Shown here: piece after piece, positions 17,616 to 26,933 of the stretch
Position numbering within the stretch: position 1 is the stretch's first letter
Layout of the letters: the number at the start of each line of letters is the position of its first letter
From: Methylotenera_A sp040387515
GTDB taxonomy: Bacteria > Pseudomonadota > Gammaproteobacteria > Burkholderiales > Methylophilaceae
Length of the DNA: 64,000 nucleotides
Direction: 5' to 3'
Assembly: GCA_040387515.1 (NCBI GenBank)
Contig: JAZKDP010000006.1
Location: 94,718-158,717 of the forward strand
Made by a program: the position numbers and the translations under genes
Notes under the pieces: generated by a model
What the model saw: the letters and a program-made list of their open reading frames with translations, nothing else
Told to the model about the DNA's origin: nothing
The model's database searches: none

Positions 17616-20084
17616 CTAGAAATCAATTGTTGCAGATAATAGCAATGTGCGCGGGTCGCTGCGATTCAGTGTTCCTGCACCTGGATAAGTTGTCCAATAA
17701 TTTTCTTCAAATAGATTTCTGACATTGGCACGTAACGTAATCACTTGGCCACTTGGTACTACCGTCAAATAACGCGCACCAATATCAAGCGTAGTCCAAC
17801 TGCCGAGACTTTGTTCATTGCTAGCATCGACATATTGCTTGCTGGTATAGTTAACACGCGCATTCAGTGTCAAATTATCGATAAAGCCTGTATCCCACTC
17901 GCCACCAAAAGTAATGTTGTTGCGTGCTGTGCCAGTAGCCGTTTTGCCATTATTAATACTGTTAGTTGTTTTAGTAAGGTCTGCGTCAAGTAGCATAATG
18001 CCGCCTAAAAAGCGTATACCTTGCCATGGCTCACCAAACACATTCAATTCAATGCCGCGGTTACGTTGCTCACCATCTACTGTAAATGTATTCGCCGCAG
18101 TATTGGCAATAGCAGATGCCTGCGTAATATGAAAAACACTCAAAGTGGCAGCGACTTTGCCCCAATCAACTTTGGCACCTACTTCATGCTGTTTAGAAAC
18201 ATACGGGGATAGTACTTGGCCAGCATTATTGTAGGTTGTTCCAACGGTTGTTCCCTGTTGCAGCGCCTCAATGTAGTTGGCATAAAGTGATATGTTGCTA
18301 AGAGGTTTTACAATAACGCCCACAGAAGGTGTAAGCGCACTTTTTCTGTATTCCGATGTAGTTGCACCTGTCGCAATATTGTAGTTTTCAGCTTTAATCT
18401 CTTGTTGTCTCAGTCCTAATGTTAACTGCATGCGATTATCTAGAATAGACAAAGTGTCAGCCACTGCGTATCCGTAAAAGTCTGTATCGCTGGATTTTTT
18501 ACGCGATGGAGAAGGAATGGTAGGTTGGCTATTGAAGGTAGGATTGTAAATATTCGATTGTATAGACCCTAACTGGATTGAGCCCACGCTGGTTCTAACA
18601 GCCTCATAACCAGTAGCATTCAGCACTATTTGATGGTGAACAGGCCCAGTTTCAAACTGGCTGCGAATACCTACTTCTGCTGTAGTACGATCGATTCCAG
18701 TAAAATTCAGCTGACTTTTACTTAAGAAATTGCCATTGGTTTGCATTAAGCTACCAAAATCCAGTATTTGCTTCCAATCTGTGTGGCTTTTCCCGCCAGT
18801 GGCATACAGACTAAAGTCAGGCGTGATATTGAATTCGCCACGTAACAACCCGTAAGAATCGCTAAGCTCAACTTTATTCCACGGAGACATATAACTCTTA
18901 TTGGCATTGGGTATATTCGCAATAGGTACATTAGCAGCAGCACTAATAGTGCTATTTGCTCGGTCGGTATTAATTTCCTGATAACCGAGATCCATTGACA
19001 GCCTTACACGCTCACCTCGGTAATCAAGCCCTAAAGTCCCGGTACGAAGTCTTTGTGATTGCTCATCAACTGCTGTATCGCCACTTCTGTAAAGGGCATT
19101 AGCACGAATGCCGAACTCTTTATTCTCTCCGAACCGCCGGCCAATATCTACTTGTTGCCCGATTTGAGAATCGGAAATATAGCTGGTGGTGAGTTGTGTC
19201 AAAGGCTGATCATCGGCGCGTTTAGTCACTAAATTGATTGCTCCGCCAGTGCCACTTGGTGATATACCATAAAGAAACGCAGCGGGGCCTTTTAGCACCT
19301 CAACGCGCTCAATACCAATAACGGTACTTTGATTATTTGGCGCAATACCATACAAGCCATTAAGCGCAATAGATCCGTTGCCAAGTAAAAAACCACGAAT
19401 ATTAAAAAAGTTAGAGTAACCAGAATTGGATGGATCTACATTACGAATAGATGGATCATTCACGACCAAGTCAGCTACAGATTGCGCCTGCTGATTCTGT
19501 ATGGTTTTTGCCGTATAGCTGGTCACGGCAAAAGGCGTGTCCATCATGTCGCGCTCACCCAAAACACCTAACTTAGCACCCCGTGCAACTTGTCCACCAG
19601 CATATGGCTTAGACAAATCTCTTGGCAATTCACTTGTTGAAGAGGTCACCGCCACTTCTGGCAGGGTGTCGGTTTCATTGACGATGGGCAGGCTCTTTAT
19701 CACTACGGCACCGTCCACTGTCACAGGTTGTAGCCCAGTATCTTTTAATAACTGCTGTAGCACTTGTTGGCGCGAAAGTTGGCTTTTGATGGCTGGCGCA
19801 GGTTTTCCTTTTACCAATGCTGGGTCAAAAGTCAGTGTGATGCCAGATTGTTTAGCGAGTGCATTTAAGGAGTCCTCAAGCGAGCCTGCTGGCAGATTGT
19901 AAACAAGCACTTGGCTATCGGCCGCATAAACAGCAGTTGGGTAAGACAGGTTGAAAGAGGCGATAGCACCAGAGATTAACAGCGCCTGAATAGCGGCTGA
20001 AATAAGTTTTGGTTTATGGTGGCGCGGTGTAGGGATTTCGTAACCCAATTTTTGATCTGAATGTCTGTCTCTATTACTGTGCAT
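17616..20084 (-). CDS. TonB-dependent siderophore receptor with STN signalling domain
   Basis: The 822-residue outer-membrane receptor has a long leader ending near VYA-ADSQ and an N-terminal STN signalling domain (about 57-125, YNLPAGSLEDSLNALAKQSG). A plug domain (about 170-290, with GIERVEVLKGPAAFLYG and GGAINLVTKR) and a C-terminal barrel ending in aromatic-rich strands with final residues ATIDF follow. STN receptors pass the ligand-bound signal to FecR. Gene order fecI-fecR-receptor-PepSY on one strand indicates a self-regulated ferric-siderophore uptake unit. The receptor class is FpvA/FecA-like; the siderophore is unknown, and no siderophore biosynthesis genes are in the window, so it may use a foreign siderophore. 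Confidence 0.93.
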   Translation of the reverse strand: MHSNRDRHSDQKLGYEIPTPRHHKPKLISAAIQALLISGAIASFNLSYPTAVYAADSQVLVYNLPAGSLEDSLNALAKQSGITLTFDPALVKGKPAPAIKSQLSRQQVLQQLLKDTGLQPVTVDGAVVIKSLPIVNETDTLPEVAVTSSTSELPRDLSKPYAGGQVARGAKLGVLGERDMMDTPFAVTSYTAKTIQNQQAQSVADLVVNDPSIRNVDPSNSGYSNFFNIRGFLLGNGSIALNGLYGIAPNNQSTVIGIERVEVLKGPAAFLYGISPSGTGGAINLVTKRADDQPLTQLTTSYISDSQIGQQVDIGRRFGENKEFGIRANALYRSGDTAVDEQSQRLRTGTLGLDYRGERVRLSMDLGYQEINTDRANSTISAAANVPIANIPNANKSYMSPWNKVELSDSYGLLRGEFNITPDFSLYATGGKSHTDWKQILDFGSLMQTNGNFLSKSQLNFTGIDRTTAEVGIRSQFETGPVHHQIVLNATGYEAVRTSVGSIQLGSIQSNIYNPTFNSQPTIPSPSRKKSSDTDFYGYAVADTLSILDNRMQLTLGLRQQEIKAENYNIATGATTSEYRKSALTPSVGVIVKPLSNISLYANYIEALQQGTTVGTTYNNAGQVLSPYVSKQHEVGAKVDWGKVAATLSVFHITQASAIANTAANTFTVDGEQRNRGIELNVFGEPWQGIRFLGGIMLLDADLTKTTNSINNGKTATGTARNNITFGGEWDTGFIDNLTLNARVNYTSKQYVDASNEQSLGSWTTLDIGARYLTVVPSGQVITLRANVRNLFEENYWTTYPGAGTLNRSDPRTLLLSATIDF

Positions 20085-20237
20085 GGCTAAAAATCCCTGT
20101 TGAAGTGTGAGATAAATAACCGTATGCCGAATAGCGCTTAAAAAACCCGCAGATTTTAACGATTTATTTTTAACTATATTTTTAAATGCTTATCTTTATA
20201 TCATTTTGACTAATGAAGTGAGCCTTATTATAGGAGG

Positions 20238-21323
20238 CTATTTTTTACTAATGACGATAACATCGACCTGTTTTGTTATGCGCACAGGTAGTGTTCTGGC
20301 GATCGCTTTTAAAGCATGCTCAACAGGGTCTGGCCCGTTCAACTGAAATACGCCAGATACGGTGAGGTCGCCAGCGGTGGGTTCACACATCAATGGCAAC
20401 TCCTGATAACGCGAAAGCTCCGCGACAAACTCGTCGAGCCGCATTTGTTTAGCGACCAGTACACCATCTATCCAGCCTATTGGATCCATGCTAAAATGAT
20501 TGTCGGCACTGTTTTTTACTGGAGCAGAAACCGCATCGTGCATCGTATAAGTTTCATTGGCATAAGCTCGCACAGGCGCATATTTGTCGACATGCATGGC
20601 GACTATGCCTTGTGCCACGTGCAGCTTGGTGCTCGATGCTTGTTGATTTACGGAAAAGCGAGTGCCAATTGCCTCTAATTCCGCCTGCTCGGTTTTTACC
20701 CAAAATGAACGACGCCCGATGATGGAATCGCTGTCTTTGCTAGTTTCTATATAGATTTCACCGCTATGCAGCACGATTTCGCGTTTCAGCAATGAAAAAT
20801 TTACAGCGACTTTGGAATTAGTGTTCAGCATTAGTTTTGTGCCGTCCGCTAGCATAACACTATCGCGTTTTCCAACATTGGTGGCGTAGTCTGCTTGTTG
20901 CTGCCCAGGGCCGAATTGATTAGCGAGCAGGGCGGTTCCGATGATGCTGAATGCCGCTAAGCTCAGTAGTTTCAACGTGCGACGGCGAGTAGCCAGCGTA
21001 CTCCTTTTTACATCTAAAAGCGTAAAAGTATCAGCTACGATTTGCTTGGAATCAGCCGCTAACACATCCAGATTTTGTTCTGCTGCGAACAGTTCTTGCC
21101 ATGCGGCTTCGTGTGTCACATCCTGCGCACGCCATTCAAGAAATTGCTGTCTATCGTCAGCGCTGGTTAAGCCAGAGTTTAGCTTGACTGACCAAGCAAT
21201 CAGCTCTTCATATACGGCTTGCGATATGCCAGTGTTGTTATGGCATGCGGAACTCTTGCTGGAAAGTGGACTGTGAGATGTCAATGTAAAGATGGTTGAG
21301 TTATGTGGTAGTGAATAGCTCAC
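20238..21323 (-). CDS. fecR: FecR family anti-sigma/signal transducer
   Basis: A 361-residue FecR-type regulator. A cytoplasmic DUF4880 sigma-binding part (about 38-90, ELIAWSVKLNSGLTSADDRQQFLEW) precedes one membrane helix (about 122-140, LSLAAFSIIGTALLANQF). The periplasmic FecR domain (YATNVGKRDSVMLADGTKLMLNTNSKVAV, then REIVLHSGEIYIET and EAIGTRFSVNQ) and a C-terminal STN-like segment that touches the receptor follow. It reads the state of the TonB receptor and activates or restrains the FecI sigma factor. It starts with GTG, 47 bases after the sigma gene, in the same operon. Confidence 0.92.
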   Translation of the reverse strand: MSYSLPHNSTIFTLTSHSPLSSKSSACHNNTGISQAVYEELIAWSVKLNSGLTSADDRQQFLEWRAQDVTHEAAWQELFAAEQNLDVLAADSKQIVADTFTLLDVKRSTLATRRRTLKLLSLAAFSIIGTALLANQFGPGQQQADYATNVGKRDSVMLADGTKLMLNTNSKVAVNFSLLKREIVLHSGEIYIETSKDSDSIIGRRSFWVKTEQAELEAIGTRFSVNQQASSTKLHVAQGIVAMHVDKYAPVRAYANETYTMHDAVSAPVKNSADNHFSMDPIGWIDGVLVAKQMRLDEFVAELSRYQELPLMCEPTAGDLTVSGVFQLNGPDPVEHALKAIARTLPVRITKQVDVIVISKK

Positions 21324-21370
21324 AGCATATCGCTGTAAGGGCTTAGCGTAAAGCTATTGTGCTGTTAATG

Positions 21371-21880
21371 CTACTGATTTTTTGTCAGTATATGGCGCAG
21401 CGCATCGGCCATATGACTTTCGACCGTGCGCAACGAAACACCTAACTTAATGGCAATTTCTGGGTAAGTCATACCTTCTAGCTTTGAGAGCAGAAAAACC
21501 CTGCGTACATTTGGTTTTAGGCCATCGAAAAGTCTATCTATTTGCATAAGAACTTCGATAAAGCCTAAGCGATCTTCAGGCGAAGAAGCAAATCGCTGAG
21601 GCAAATACGCAATTGCTTGTAGGTAGGCTTGTTCTAATTCTTTTCGACGAATGTGATCCACCATCAAGCCGTGGGCAATGGTGCTTAAAAATGCACGCGG
21701 CTCATTCACTTGCGCGAGGTTTGTCGGTTTATCGATGACACGCAAAAAGGTATCTTGTGCCAAATCATTGGCATTATGTATGCAACCCAAACGCCGCTTT
21801 AACCAGCTGACTAACCAGCCGTGGTGCGAGTGATATAGCGCATGAACTTCTTGCTGAAGGGATACATCCACAGTTGACAA
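21371..21880 (-). CDS. fecI: ECF sigma factor, FecI family
   Basis: The product is an ECF sigma factor with region 2 (LYHSHHGWLVSWLKRRLG, then ANDLAQDTFLRVID and RAFLSTIAHGLMVDHIRR) and region 4 (LDGLKPNVRRVFLLSKLEGMTYPEIAIKLGVSLRTVESHM). It directs transcription of the neighbouring siderophore receptor. The frame stays open to a TTG at 21958, but that TTG is the -35 element of a strong promoter and a Fur box lies within the extra codons, so translation must begin later. I chose the TTG at 21880, preceded by TTAGG, giving 169 residues, the normal FecI length. TTG 21895 and GTG 21871 are alternatives. Confidence 0.88.
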   Translation of the reverse strand: MSTVDVSLQQEVHALYHSHHGWLVSWLKRRLGCIHNANDLAQDTFLRVIDKPTNLAQVNEPRAFLSTIAHGLMVDHIRRKELEQAYLQAIAYLPQRFASSPEDRLGFIEVLMQIDRLFDGLKPNVRRVFLLSKLEGMTYPEIAIKLGVSLRTVESHMADALRHILTKNQ

Positions 21881-21915
21881 GTAACGACCTAACAAAAAAC
21901 CTAATGGGTGGTTAA

Positions 21916-21930
21916 TAAGAATGATTCTCA
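21916..21930. promoter_or_regulatory. Fur box upstream of fecI
   Basis: On the minus strand, TGAGAATCATTCTTA matches the 7-1-7 Fur consensus TGATAATNATTATCA at most positions and is nearly palindromic. It touches the -10 element of the fecI promoter, so Fur-Fe2+ binding would block RNA polymerase. This is direct support for iron repression of the sigma gene. Confidence 0.85.
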
Positions 21931-21958
21931 TTATATGCTTTATGGATATGGCTGACAA
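21930..21958 (-). promoter_or_regulatory. Sigma70 promoter of fecI
   Basis: On the minus strand, TTGTCA (21953-21958) and a perfect TATAAT (21930-21935) are separated by 17 bases, the ideal spacing. Transcription should start near 21923, within or just past the Fur box. Its position excludes the upstream start codons of the fecI frame. Confidence 0.8.
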
Positions 21959-22166
21959 TATGGATATTTACGATGTCGGCGACAGATAAGTTATTCTGGC
22001 AATGTTTAAATTTTGAATGTTTGGGCTTTTTCATAATCCTTGGCCATTTAAGGTTAGCTTGACTGCCCAATCTCAATAGTACTTATTTTAATTATTTAAA
22101 ACATAAGTTATTAAATTTAATATTTAACTTTAATTAAAAAAATTAATTAATTGATTATAAATATAA

Positions 22167-24011
22167 TTATAGATTATTACAGTCGTGATTTGAGGCGTGT
22201 TGAGCAGGTTTTTTTAGCTGCTTGGACGTGGTGTTGACTGTGTATTTAGCGTCATCTAGCTGACCAGATAACTGAATAGAGCTATCTTTTGCAAACAAAG
22301 TTGAGTCTTTGGGCTGGGGATCTAAAAGTACATTGATGCGTTTATTGATGAAATCTAAATTTGCCTCACCCTCAATAATGGTCTGCTCGGTATTTACCCA
22401 TAGTAAATTTGAAGTCGCAATGCCTTGTTTAATATTAAGGCCGAGTTTGCCGCAGTTCAATACAATTCCCTTATCACCACGTAGAGAAAGCCAAAGCACT
22501 TTGCCAAAGTCTAAACCCAGTTTTGCATCTAATTTATTTGAAATGATGCCTTTCCCTAACGTGATATCAGCATCACCAGATAAGTTGGACTTTAATTCAG
22601 GTAGTACATTTCCTTTTGAATGAATATTCATTTTAATATCTAAAGGGGCAGAGATTTTGTTATCTAAATTTGTACTGTCCAATAGGTTGGCAATTTGTAG
22701 CTGATTAACCATAACTTCAGTCTGAACCGTAGGCACTTCTTTGCTTATATCAAGGTTGGCATTCGCTAAAATCTTACCGCCATTAATCTTAGTATCTTCA
22801 ATCTTCATATCAAACTTTCCCGCATGACCATTCACTTTAAGGTTTAGATTCTCAAGCTTAATATTTTTAATGTTGATTATTTTCTGAATTTTTAAAATTA
22901 AATTTAATTGCGATTTTTTTAAAGTTTCCATCAAAGAAGAGTTGTTTTCTGAATCACGTTTAGGCTTTTTAATTTGCGTGAGTAGATTAGATAACTCTTT
23001 AAAATCAATCGTTTCACTTAAAAAGCTGCCAGTGACTTCGGGCGTATCATTATTATGTAAATAGGAAAAATTTCCTTTTAAATCAGACCCGTTAAAGTCT
23101 GCGATAAAGTCTTTAAACTGATATTTTTCATTTGATTTAAGAATATGGCTGGATGCATTAAACGCATTTTGACCGACTAATCGATCATTTCTAATCAGGT
23201 TAATTAAGGCATATAGATTGCCAGAAATCTTAACGTCAGCATTAATCAAAGGTTTTTTGTAAACATCACCTAATTTACCCATTACAGTGATTTTGTTTTT
23301 ACCTGATTGCAAATATCCATTCATTTTAAAAAGTGTCTTAGTTCTCTGAAAGGTCACTTTAGCGTCTGAGAAAATAATGCCATTGAAAGGCAGTTTTTGG
23401 TAATTGCCTGAAAATGTAATTTTATTAGGCAATTGTTTCGAATTTAGATTAGAGCTTGTATTTAAATTGGTATGCGCACTGATACGTGCGCTTAAATCAA
23501 CATCTAAAGCATGATTGTTAAATCGGATTAGGCTTCGCTGGGCTGTTAATGAAAGTAAAACATATTTACCTGGGCCTTTATAGTTGGGCTTCAGCAACCG
23601 CCAGTTTCGTAAGCCATCTCTTAATCTTTCGAGATTCACTTCAGCGTCTGACATTGAAACGTGCACAATTCTGCTTTTTGGATTAAACAAGAATTGGACG
23701 GCATTAAAACTGAAAGAAATTCTTCGCGCTGATACAAGTGGTCGCTCATCAGCCCATGAGGCATTGGGAATGTATAAATCCTCAAACTTGATCGTCGGAT
23801 TTAAAAAACCAGAAAATTCAACATCTAATTTGCCAATTTTGATGTTGCGCTCAGACTTTTGACTAACGTAATTAATTAAAGACGGTCTAAGCCAATCCCA
23901 CTTAAATACAATCAACAAAGCTGTAAAAATGACCAAAACGGTCAGGACAGCAATTCTCTTTTTAGATCGAATTAAATCGTCTGGAAGTCTTAATGATGAC
24001 AATATGGACAT
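22167..24011 (-). CDS. AsmA family protein
   Basis: This 614-residue protein has one N-terminal membrane anchor (about 19-36, RIAVLTVLVIFTALLIVF) and a long periplasmic part rich in beta strands. Motifs at the start are characteristic of AsmA-like proteins (GKLDVEFSGFLNPTIKFEDLYI, NASWADE, and ISFSFNAVQFLF). The C-terminal AsmA repeat has LKSNLSGDADITLGKGII and LDFINKRINVLLDPQPKDS. AsmA proteins form grooves thought to carry phospholipid between membranes or affect outer-membrane assembly. The 208-base AT-rich region upstream of the fecI promoter and downstream of this gene (21959-22166) shows no site. It follows the PLD gene on the same strand. Confidence 0.85.
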   Translation of the reverse strand: MSILSSLRLPDDLIRSKKRIAVLTVLVIFTALLIVFKWDWLRPSLINYVSQKSERNIKIGKLDVEFSGFLNPTIKFEDLYIPNASWADERPLVSARRISFSFNAVQFLFNPKSRIVHVSMSDAEVNLERLRDGLRNWRLLKPNYKGPGKYVLLSLTAQRSLIRFNNHALDVDLSARISAHTNLNTSSNLNSKQLPNKITFSGNYQKLPFNGIIFSDAKVTFQRTKTLFKMNGYLQSGKNKITVMGKLGDVYKKPLINADVKISGNLYALINLIRNDRLVGQNAFNASSHILKSNEKYQFKDFIADFNGSDLKGNFSYLHNNDTPEVTGSFLSETIDFKELSNLLTQIKKPKRDSENNSSLMETLKKSQLNLILKIQKIINIKNIKLENLNLKVNGHAGKFDMKIEDTKINGGKILANANLDISKEVPTVQTEVMVNQLQIANLLDSTNLDNKISAPLDIKMNIHSKGNVLPELKSNLSGDADITLGKGIISNKLDAKLGLDFGKVLWLSLRGDKGIVLNCGKLGLNIKQGIATSNLLWVNTEQTIIEGEANLDFINKRINVLLDPQPKDSTLFAKDSSIQLSGQLDDAKYTVNTTSKQLKKPAQHASNHDCNNL

Positions 24012-24084
24012 TGTTTTAAAGGGCTTTATGCTAATAATTCTTTAATAATGTTGCGGATTATATTGGTGGCGAGGGCTTTATTTT

Positions 24085-24126
24085 CTATAAGTTTATGCAG
24101 ACCAATAACACCGCATAAACTTATAG
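24085..24126. repeat. Perfect 14-bp inverted repeat over the PLD stop codon
   Basis: CTATAAGTTTATGC (24085-24098) and GCATAAACTTATAG (24113-24126) pair perfectly around a 14-nt loop and include the last codons and stop of the PLD gene. Neither side has a proper T-run, so it may be an RNA 3'-end or processing structure rather than a classic terminator. Confidence 0.6.
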
Positions 24127-25380
24127 TTGCGATTTCATCACCGCGGCCAACTGTTCTAATAGCTTCTCTTTCATTGGCCTGTTTGCCCATTGCTTGTATG
24201 TAATAGGGCGAGAATTTGCCCAATCATCGTTAAATATCTTTAATTGCTGTTTGGCAAAACTTGCATCTAAAATATTCAAATTGGCTTCATCGTTTAACCT
24301 AAAAGAGCGGTTATCAAAGTTTGTTGATCCTACCGACACTAACAAAGAATCCACGATAAAAATTTTACAGTGATACATCGTTGGTAAGTATTCAGCAATC
24401 TCGATTTTAGCTTTCAACAACTTGCCCCAGCAGGCCTTAGAAGCTTTTCTAACCAGTTCGGCATCGGTATATTTGCCCGGCGTAATAATGCGGATTTTTA
24501 CGCCACGTTTCACTGCATGCAGAAGTGCTTCAATCGTTAATTGGTCTGGCACAAAATATGCGCTGGATAATTCAATAGTCTTAGACGCCGCAGTAATCGC
24601 CATTAGATACATCAGTTGCATCGAATCGCTACCGCCGCTGGGTGAACTGCTGAACATTTGAGTCTGTAATTTTCCGGTAGATTTTAGCTCTGGGAAGTAA
24701 TGTTCACTATGCAGCACTTGGCCTTTTGCCTTAATCCAGTTGTCCATGAATACGGCTTGCATCTGGCCGACCACAGGGCCAGTGACTTTAAAATGAGAGT
24801 CGCGCCATTCATTAGGGTTTCTGGCATCACCTCGCCATTGATCGGCGATTCCGACCCCACCCGTAAAACCTGTTTGCCCATCGATGATTAATAATTTACG
24901 ATGCGTGCGATTATTAAATCGGCCAAGATGACTCCAGTGCGGTTTGTGATAGCGTTGAATTTGTACACCAGCTTCATCCATTTTATCAATCTGCCGTGTT
25001 TCCATTTTAACGCTGCCAAGCCAGTCTAATAATACGTGAACCTTAATGCCAGCAAGTGCACGCTCGCTTAATGCGTCTGAAAATTCCTCACCAATGGTGC
25101 CGGACCAATAAATAAATGTTTCAAACGTGATGGTATCTTTGGCGTTTTTAATTGCATTGAGCATTTGCGGAAAAATTTCATTCCCATTGGTAAAAGCTTG
25201 TACATCATTCCCTGATACGAAAGGAGGGCCAAGTAACGCACTGACAGAGCGTGAAAATTGTGAATCTGCAACATCGTAATGAGACTCTAATTTTCGCTGG
25301 ATTTTCTTCTCCGCCGTCATAAAGTTCATCAAAATAATAATGCTGACGGTGGTAATTAAAATGGTTAATAAGATGAGCAT
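24121..25380 (-). CDS. cls: Cardiolipin synthase/PLD family membrane protein
   Basis: A 419-residue PLD-superfamily protein with one N-terminal membrane helix (about 2-20) instead of the two usual in ClsA. It carries two HKD motifs: HRKLLIIDG (His160, Lys162, Asp167) followed by FTGGVGIAD, and HCKIFIVDS near 343 followed by GSTNFDNRSFRLNDE. The arrangement supports phosphatidylglycerol-dependent cardiolipin synthesis at the inner membrane. It is the third PLD-family gene in the window. It may be co-transcribed with asmA (110 bases downstream), and that pairing fits phospholipid synthesis and transport. Its start ATG at 25380 lies in an AT-rich leader. Confidence 0.86.
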   Translation of the reverse strand: MLILLTILITTVSIIILMNFMTAEKKIQRKLESHYDVADSQFSRSVSALLGPPFVSGNDVQAFTNGNEIFPQMLNAIKNAKDTITFETFIYWSGTIGEEFSDALSERALAGIKVHVLLDWLGSVKMETRQIDKMDEAGVQIQRYHKPHWSHLGRFNNRTHRKLLIIDGQTGFTGGVGIADQWRGDARNPNEWRDSHFKVTGPVVGQMQAVFMDNWIKAKGQVLHSEHYFPELKSTGKLQTQMFSSSPSGGSDSMQLMYLMAITAASKTIELSSAYFVPDQLTIEALLHAVKRGVKIRIITPGKYTDAELVRKASKACWGKLLKAKIEIAEYLPTMYHCKIFIVDSLLVSVGSTNFDNRSFRLNDEANLNILDASFAKQQLKIFNDDWANSRPITYKQWANRPMKEKLLEQLAAVMKSQL

Positions 25381-25655
25381 GATGAGATTTTAATTACTTT
25401 TACCTTAATTATTTTAGTTAAGTGAATTAGGGAGCGGAATATAAAAACTGGTTCATACTAGCCACTTAAATGTTTTAATTCAGTGCAACATCGCACATAA
25501 GCAATCAATAAATACAAAGTGAATTAAATTGATTAACCCACCATTTGTTCATCAGCAAACCCGCTAAAGTTTCACGTATCAAAAATGGATTTTTTGTTTT
25601 AGACTGAATAAAAATTTTTTAAAAATTTAAACAATACAATCCAAGGAGAAATATC

Positions 25656-26051
25656 TTGAGCTTGATCGGCAATATTCTGTGGTTTATTTTCGGTGGTGCT
25701 TTAATGGGTTTAGGTTGGTGGCTTGCAGGCCTATTGGCTTTTGCCTCAATCATTTGTATACCTTGGGGAAAAGCTTGTTTTGTCATTGGCACATTTACCT
25801 TTTTCCCGTTTGGCAAAGAAGCGGTTAGCCGTAAGCATGTCAATAAAAAAGATGATATTGGAACAGGAACATTAGGCACGATTGGCAATGTAATCTGGTT
25901 TGTCATTGCAGGAATATGGCTTGCCATTGGCCATTTACTCGCAGCGATTGCATGTTTTGTGACGATTATTGGTATTCCATTCGGTATTCAACATCTCAAG
26001 CTTGCAGCAATCGCAATCGCCCCGATAGGTAAAACGATTGTTGATAAATAA
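25656..26051 (+). CDS. yccF: YccF domain inner-membrane protein
   Basis: This 131-residue membrane protein has two YccF (DUF307) modules. Each has a GNxxWFxxxGxxxxxGxxLA helix followed by the motif IPWGKACFVIGTFTFFPFG or IPFGIQHLKLAAIAIAPIG. The start is TTG at 25656, set by a strong AAGGAGA ribosome-binding site at 25643-25649 and by the family start LIGNILWF. Function is unknown; E. coli YccF is a small inner-membrane protein. The 275-base gap upstream (25381-25655) is AT-rich, with no identified promoter. Confidence 0.9.
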   Translation: MSLIGNILWFIFGGALMGLGWWLAGLLAFASIICIPWGKACFVIGTFTFFPFGKEAVSRKHVNKKDDIGTGTLGTIGNVIWFVIAGIWLAIGHLLAAIACFVTIIGIPFGIQHLKLAAIAIAPIGKTIVDK

Positions 26052-26144
26052 CAGCTTGGTTGAAGTTTTTTATTAAATGGATTGTGATGCATAGATTTCC
26101 ACAAAGAGAAGATATTGATTTGCTCATTACTTAACTGAGTTCAT

Positions 26145-26191
26145 CAAACAAAAAAGCCACTTGCCCTTAATGCAAGTGGCTTTTTTGTTTG
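26145..26191. terminator. Strong bidirectional terminator
   Basis: A perfect 20-bp stem (26145-26164 with 26172-26191) has a 7-nt loop and A-run and T-run flanks. It ends the yccF transcript and insulates the following sigma-factor locus. The remaining bases to 26380 are the leader of the sigma gene; I found no Fur-like box in them. Confidence 0.9.
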
Positions 26192-26379
26192 TATAAATTG
26201 GTGGTTTTATACAGCCATTGTTGGTAAAAATTGGCTGTTTACAACCAATTTAAAAGTCATTAAGAATTAATTAAACTAAATTAATAAACTAAAACAATCA
26301 CTTAGTTGTTTTGTGTTTTTAGGCACGTATTTCGCTCTTAAATATTGCTAACCATCTAGCGTTATTTAGGGACAAAAAT

Positions 26380-26880
26380 ATGATGATGCAAAGTGCCTTG
26401 GTAGGACAGTTTTATGTTGAGCATAATTTTTGGCTCCATAAATGGCTGTCAAAAAAAGTAGGCTCTACTTTTGATGCGGCTGATTTAATGCAAGACACGT
26501 TTATTCGTATGCTTTCTAAGGTCGAAACTGAGCAGATTGTTGAGCCGCGTGCTTACTTAACAAAAATAGCGCATGGGTTAATGGTTAACTTTTTGCGCCG
26601 TCGCGATATGGAAGCTGCCTATATTGCCGCCATGATCAATTTTGGTGAATCGCAAGAGAAGCTATTCCCCTGCGCAGAATCGTATCTGATCAATTTAGAA
26701 AAATTGGTGACTATTGATCAAATGCTGGATGGCCTGCCCACTAAAGTGCGCACAGCATTTTTAATGCATAAATTGGATGGGCTAACATACCCTGAGATAG
26801 CCGAAGAAATGGGGATGAGTGTCATCTCCATTAAAAAATATATTGCAAAAGCTTTGGTGCATTGCGCAACCGAGCGATAA
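26380..26880 (+). CDS. Second ECF sigma factor, FecI-like
   Basis: A 166-residue ECF sigma factor. Region 2 is seen in NFWLHKWLSKKVGSTFDAADLMQDTFIRML and PRAYLTKIAHGLMVNFLRRRD. Region 4 is seen in LPTKVRTAFLMHKLDGLTYPEIAEEMGMSVISIKKYIAKAL. It is a diverged paralogue of the product at 21371. It is the first gene of a FecI-FecR-TonB receptor set, so it should direct transcription of the receptor at 28083 and perhaps of the secretion genes behind it (inference). Unlike the first set, no Fur box precedes it. The ATG at 26380 is followed by two more Met codons, so the exact start may shift by one or two residues. Confidence 0.92.
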   Translation: MMMQSALVGQFYVEHNFWLHKWLSKKVGSTFDAADLMQDTFIRMLSKVETEQIVEPRAYLTKIAHGLMVNFLRRRDMEAAYIAAMINFGESQEKLFPCAESYLINLEKLVTIDQMLDGLPTKVRTAFLMHKLDGLTYPEIAEEMGMSVISIKKYIAKALVHCATER

Positions 26881-26933
26881 ATACGCTTTAAGCTTAATTA
26901 TTCATATAAATTAATTTACTTAAAATTTTGACT

